This document shows, one piece after another, positions 4,888 to 6,022 of a stretch of DNA of 6,022 bases; the stretch's first letter is position 1, and the number at the start of each line of letters is the position of its first letter. The notes beneath the pieces are model-generated. The model did no database searches and had not been told where the DNA came from. It was given only the letters and a program-made list of their open reading frames with translations. This DNA is from Candidatus Eiseniibacteriota bacterium. GTDB taxonomy: Bacteria > JAFGKV01. The position numbers were made by a program, and so were the translations under genes. The stretch is from contig JALOPK010000208.1 of the NCBI GenBank assembly GCA_025453925.1, positions 1-6,022 of the forward strand. Reading direction: 5' to 3'.

Positions 4888-6021
4888 CTCGTCCTCCTCG
4901 TCGTCGAAGTAGTCGATCCGGAGGAGCTTCTCGAAGTACTCCCTGATCTTCTTCTTTTGATCGTCGGGGATCTCGCGCTCGAAGGGGAAGACCCGGGCCT
5001 CGCTCACGTAGCGGACGAGAAACCCCTCGATGAACCGGCCGGTCTCTTCCAGGGCAGCCGGCGAAAGGTGATCGATGACGTCGCCCGGCGTGTGGAGGAA
5101 GTGCGTGGTGCCGCCGGAGCGGGCAAAGCCGATCGAGGGAACCCCCGCCTCGCTGAAGGGCATATTGTCAGACGAGTAGGTACTCTCCTCAACCTTGAAG
5201 GACGGGCCGTGCTCCTTTGACATAAGCCGCACCGCGGCAGACAGGTCCTTCGGCCCCAGGACCGTCGCTTCATTCAAGCCCAGCACGGCCCCCTGCACGT
5301 CGATGTTCACGCAGAGCGCATGTTTGTCCAGTTCGGTCTTGTCGCGGCCCTTGACGAATCCCTCGATCTTCTTCGCCTCCTTGTGGGATTTCTTCAGGGT
5401 CTTGACGTGGTGAACGCTCCCCCGCAACCCAAGCTCCTCGCTCCCCCACGCGAAAAACCGCAGGCTCCGCTTACTCCCCCGGTCCGCGAAGACCCGGGCG
5501 AGTTCCATGGCGACCACCGTACCACCCGCATTGTCAGACGCACCCTGAATCCCGATGGAGCTGTCGAAGTGCCCGCCAATCACGATGAGCTGATCGGGGA
5601 ACACGCTCCCCGGCAGATCGGCGATGACGTTGCGGGAGGTGGCCTGGTACTCCATCGTCCGGACAACCAGCCTGATCCGCTGAACGCCCTCCTTCACGAG
5701 CCGCAGCCCATCCTCATGGGAAATCCTTACCGCCGGCACCGCTCCGAACTTGGCCCGAACCTCAGGGAGGGTCTCGGTTCGAATGGGGCCCGTCGCGATC
5801 GTGTCCTCGATGATGACCACGCCGGCGGGCTTCCAACGCATGAGATCGGCGTAGGTATCGCTCCGAATGCCGCGCAGAGCCAAGACGATGCGCCCGGCAA
5901 CCTCCGGCCCAAGGTGCGCCGGATCGCCGGGTCCCACATAGACCGCGTCGGCCTCCAGACCCTCGGGCGGCGTGTCCTGGTTGAGGTAGTAGACCTCACA
6001 AGGAATCTCCCCCATGGCGGG
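4876..6021 (-). CDS. M28-family zinc aminopeptidase with PA-like domain (5' end outside window)
   Basis: A co-catalytic zinc metallopeptidase, probably an exported aminopeptidase. Numbering from the first visible Met (6015), residues about 20-115 resemble a PA domain (AGRIVLALRG, AGVVIIED, VPAVRISHEDG). The peptidase domain follows with the expected M28 residues: GGHFDS (H149), ASDNAGG (bridging D161), WGSEELGLRGS (catalytic E193, ligand E194), NIDVQG (D239) and HFLHTPGD (H308). All five zinc-ligand positions and the general base are present, so it should be active. A Lys-rich insertion (about 205-230) lies between the EE and NID motifs, and a charged tail (DDEEDEKKE) ends the protein. The Met at 6015 is probably internal: the frame stays open to the window edge, no Shine-Dalgarno is seen in the few bases available, and a signal peptide and the start of the PA domain appear to be missing. 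Convergent with the propeller gene. Confidence 0.93.
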   Translation of the reverse strand, partial: PAMGEIPCEVYYLNQDTPPEGLEADAVYVGPGDPAHLGPEVAGRIVLALRGIRSDTYADLMRWKPAGVVIIEDTIATGPIRTETLPEVRAKFGAVPAVRISHEDGLRLVKEGVQRIRLVVRTMEYQATSRNVIADLPGSVFPDQLIVIGGHFDSSIGIQGASDNAGGTVVAMELARVFADRGSKRSLRFFAWGSEELGLRGSVHHVKTLKKSHKEAKKIEGFVKGRDKTELDKHALCVNIDVQGAVLGLNEATVLGPKDLSAAVRLMSKEHGPSFKVEESTYSSDNMPFSEAGVPSIGFARSGGTTHFLHTPGDVIDHLSPAALEETGRFIEGFLVRYVSEARVFPFEREIPDDQKKKIREYFEKLLRIDYFDDEEDEKKE

Positions 6022-6022
6022 G

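Overview
This is a GC-rich bacterial window with no RNA genes, CRISPR arrays or insertion sequences that I can see. It holds five protein genes, two of them cut by the window edges. The strongest hint of lineage is a secreted protein ending in a FlgD-like / type IX-secretion-style domain (FPNPF ... VYDLLGHRLQTLV ... WDGRDE ... VASG). Such endings are common in the FCB group and in GC-rich candidate phyla near it (Eisenbacteria, Latescibacterota, Krumholzibacteriota type). That placement is inference. Clear Shine-Dalgarno sites precede three genes.

Layout: positions 2-1033 (+) are the last three quarters of a MATE-family multidrug/organic-cation exporter. Positions 1034-1370 form a convergent, gene-free gap with two GC-rich inverted repeats. 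Positions 1371-2670 (-) carry a compact two-gene operon. Its first gene (2670-1750) encodes a cytoplasmic-looking protein with a short SHOCT/YvlB-like helical N-terminus and a DUF4097-like beta-solenoid built of MGG-marked rungs. Its second gene (1757-1371) overlaps the first by 8 bases and encodes a DUF2089-type zinc-ribbon plus helix-turn-helix protein. The operon has a near-consensus sigma-70-type promoter (TTGACA, 16 bp, TATCAT), flanked by a 7-bp inverted repeat that looks like an operator.

Positions 2809-3069 are a GC-rich divergent intergenic region containing an 8-bp-stem hairpin and a perfect 10-bp palindrome. A second candidate promoter at 3070-3097 (+) serves the secreted protein gene (3169-4740). 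That gene has a signal peptide, a probable beta-propeller body and an eroded C-terminal FlgD-like domain that may have lost its last strand to a stop codon. A hairpin terminator at 4855-4887 separates it from the convergent gene 6021-4876 (-), an M28-family zinc aminopeptidase with a PA-like domain, whose N-terminus lies beyond the window.

The only obvious functional unit is the minus-strand pair. Its two proteins share a short helical motif, are probably translationally coupled, and sit behind an operator-like promoter. A DNA-binding DUF2089 protein controlling its own operon, perhaps together with its solenoid partner, is the most attractive hypothesis here. The exporter, secreted propeller protein and peptidase look like ordinary envelope or secreted functions with no visible link to it.
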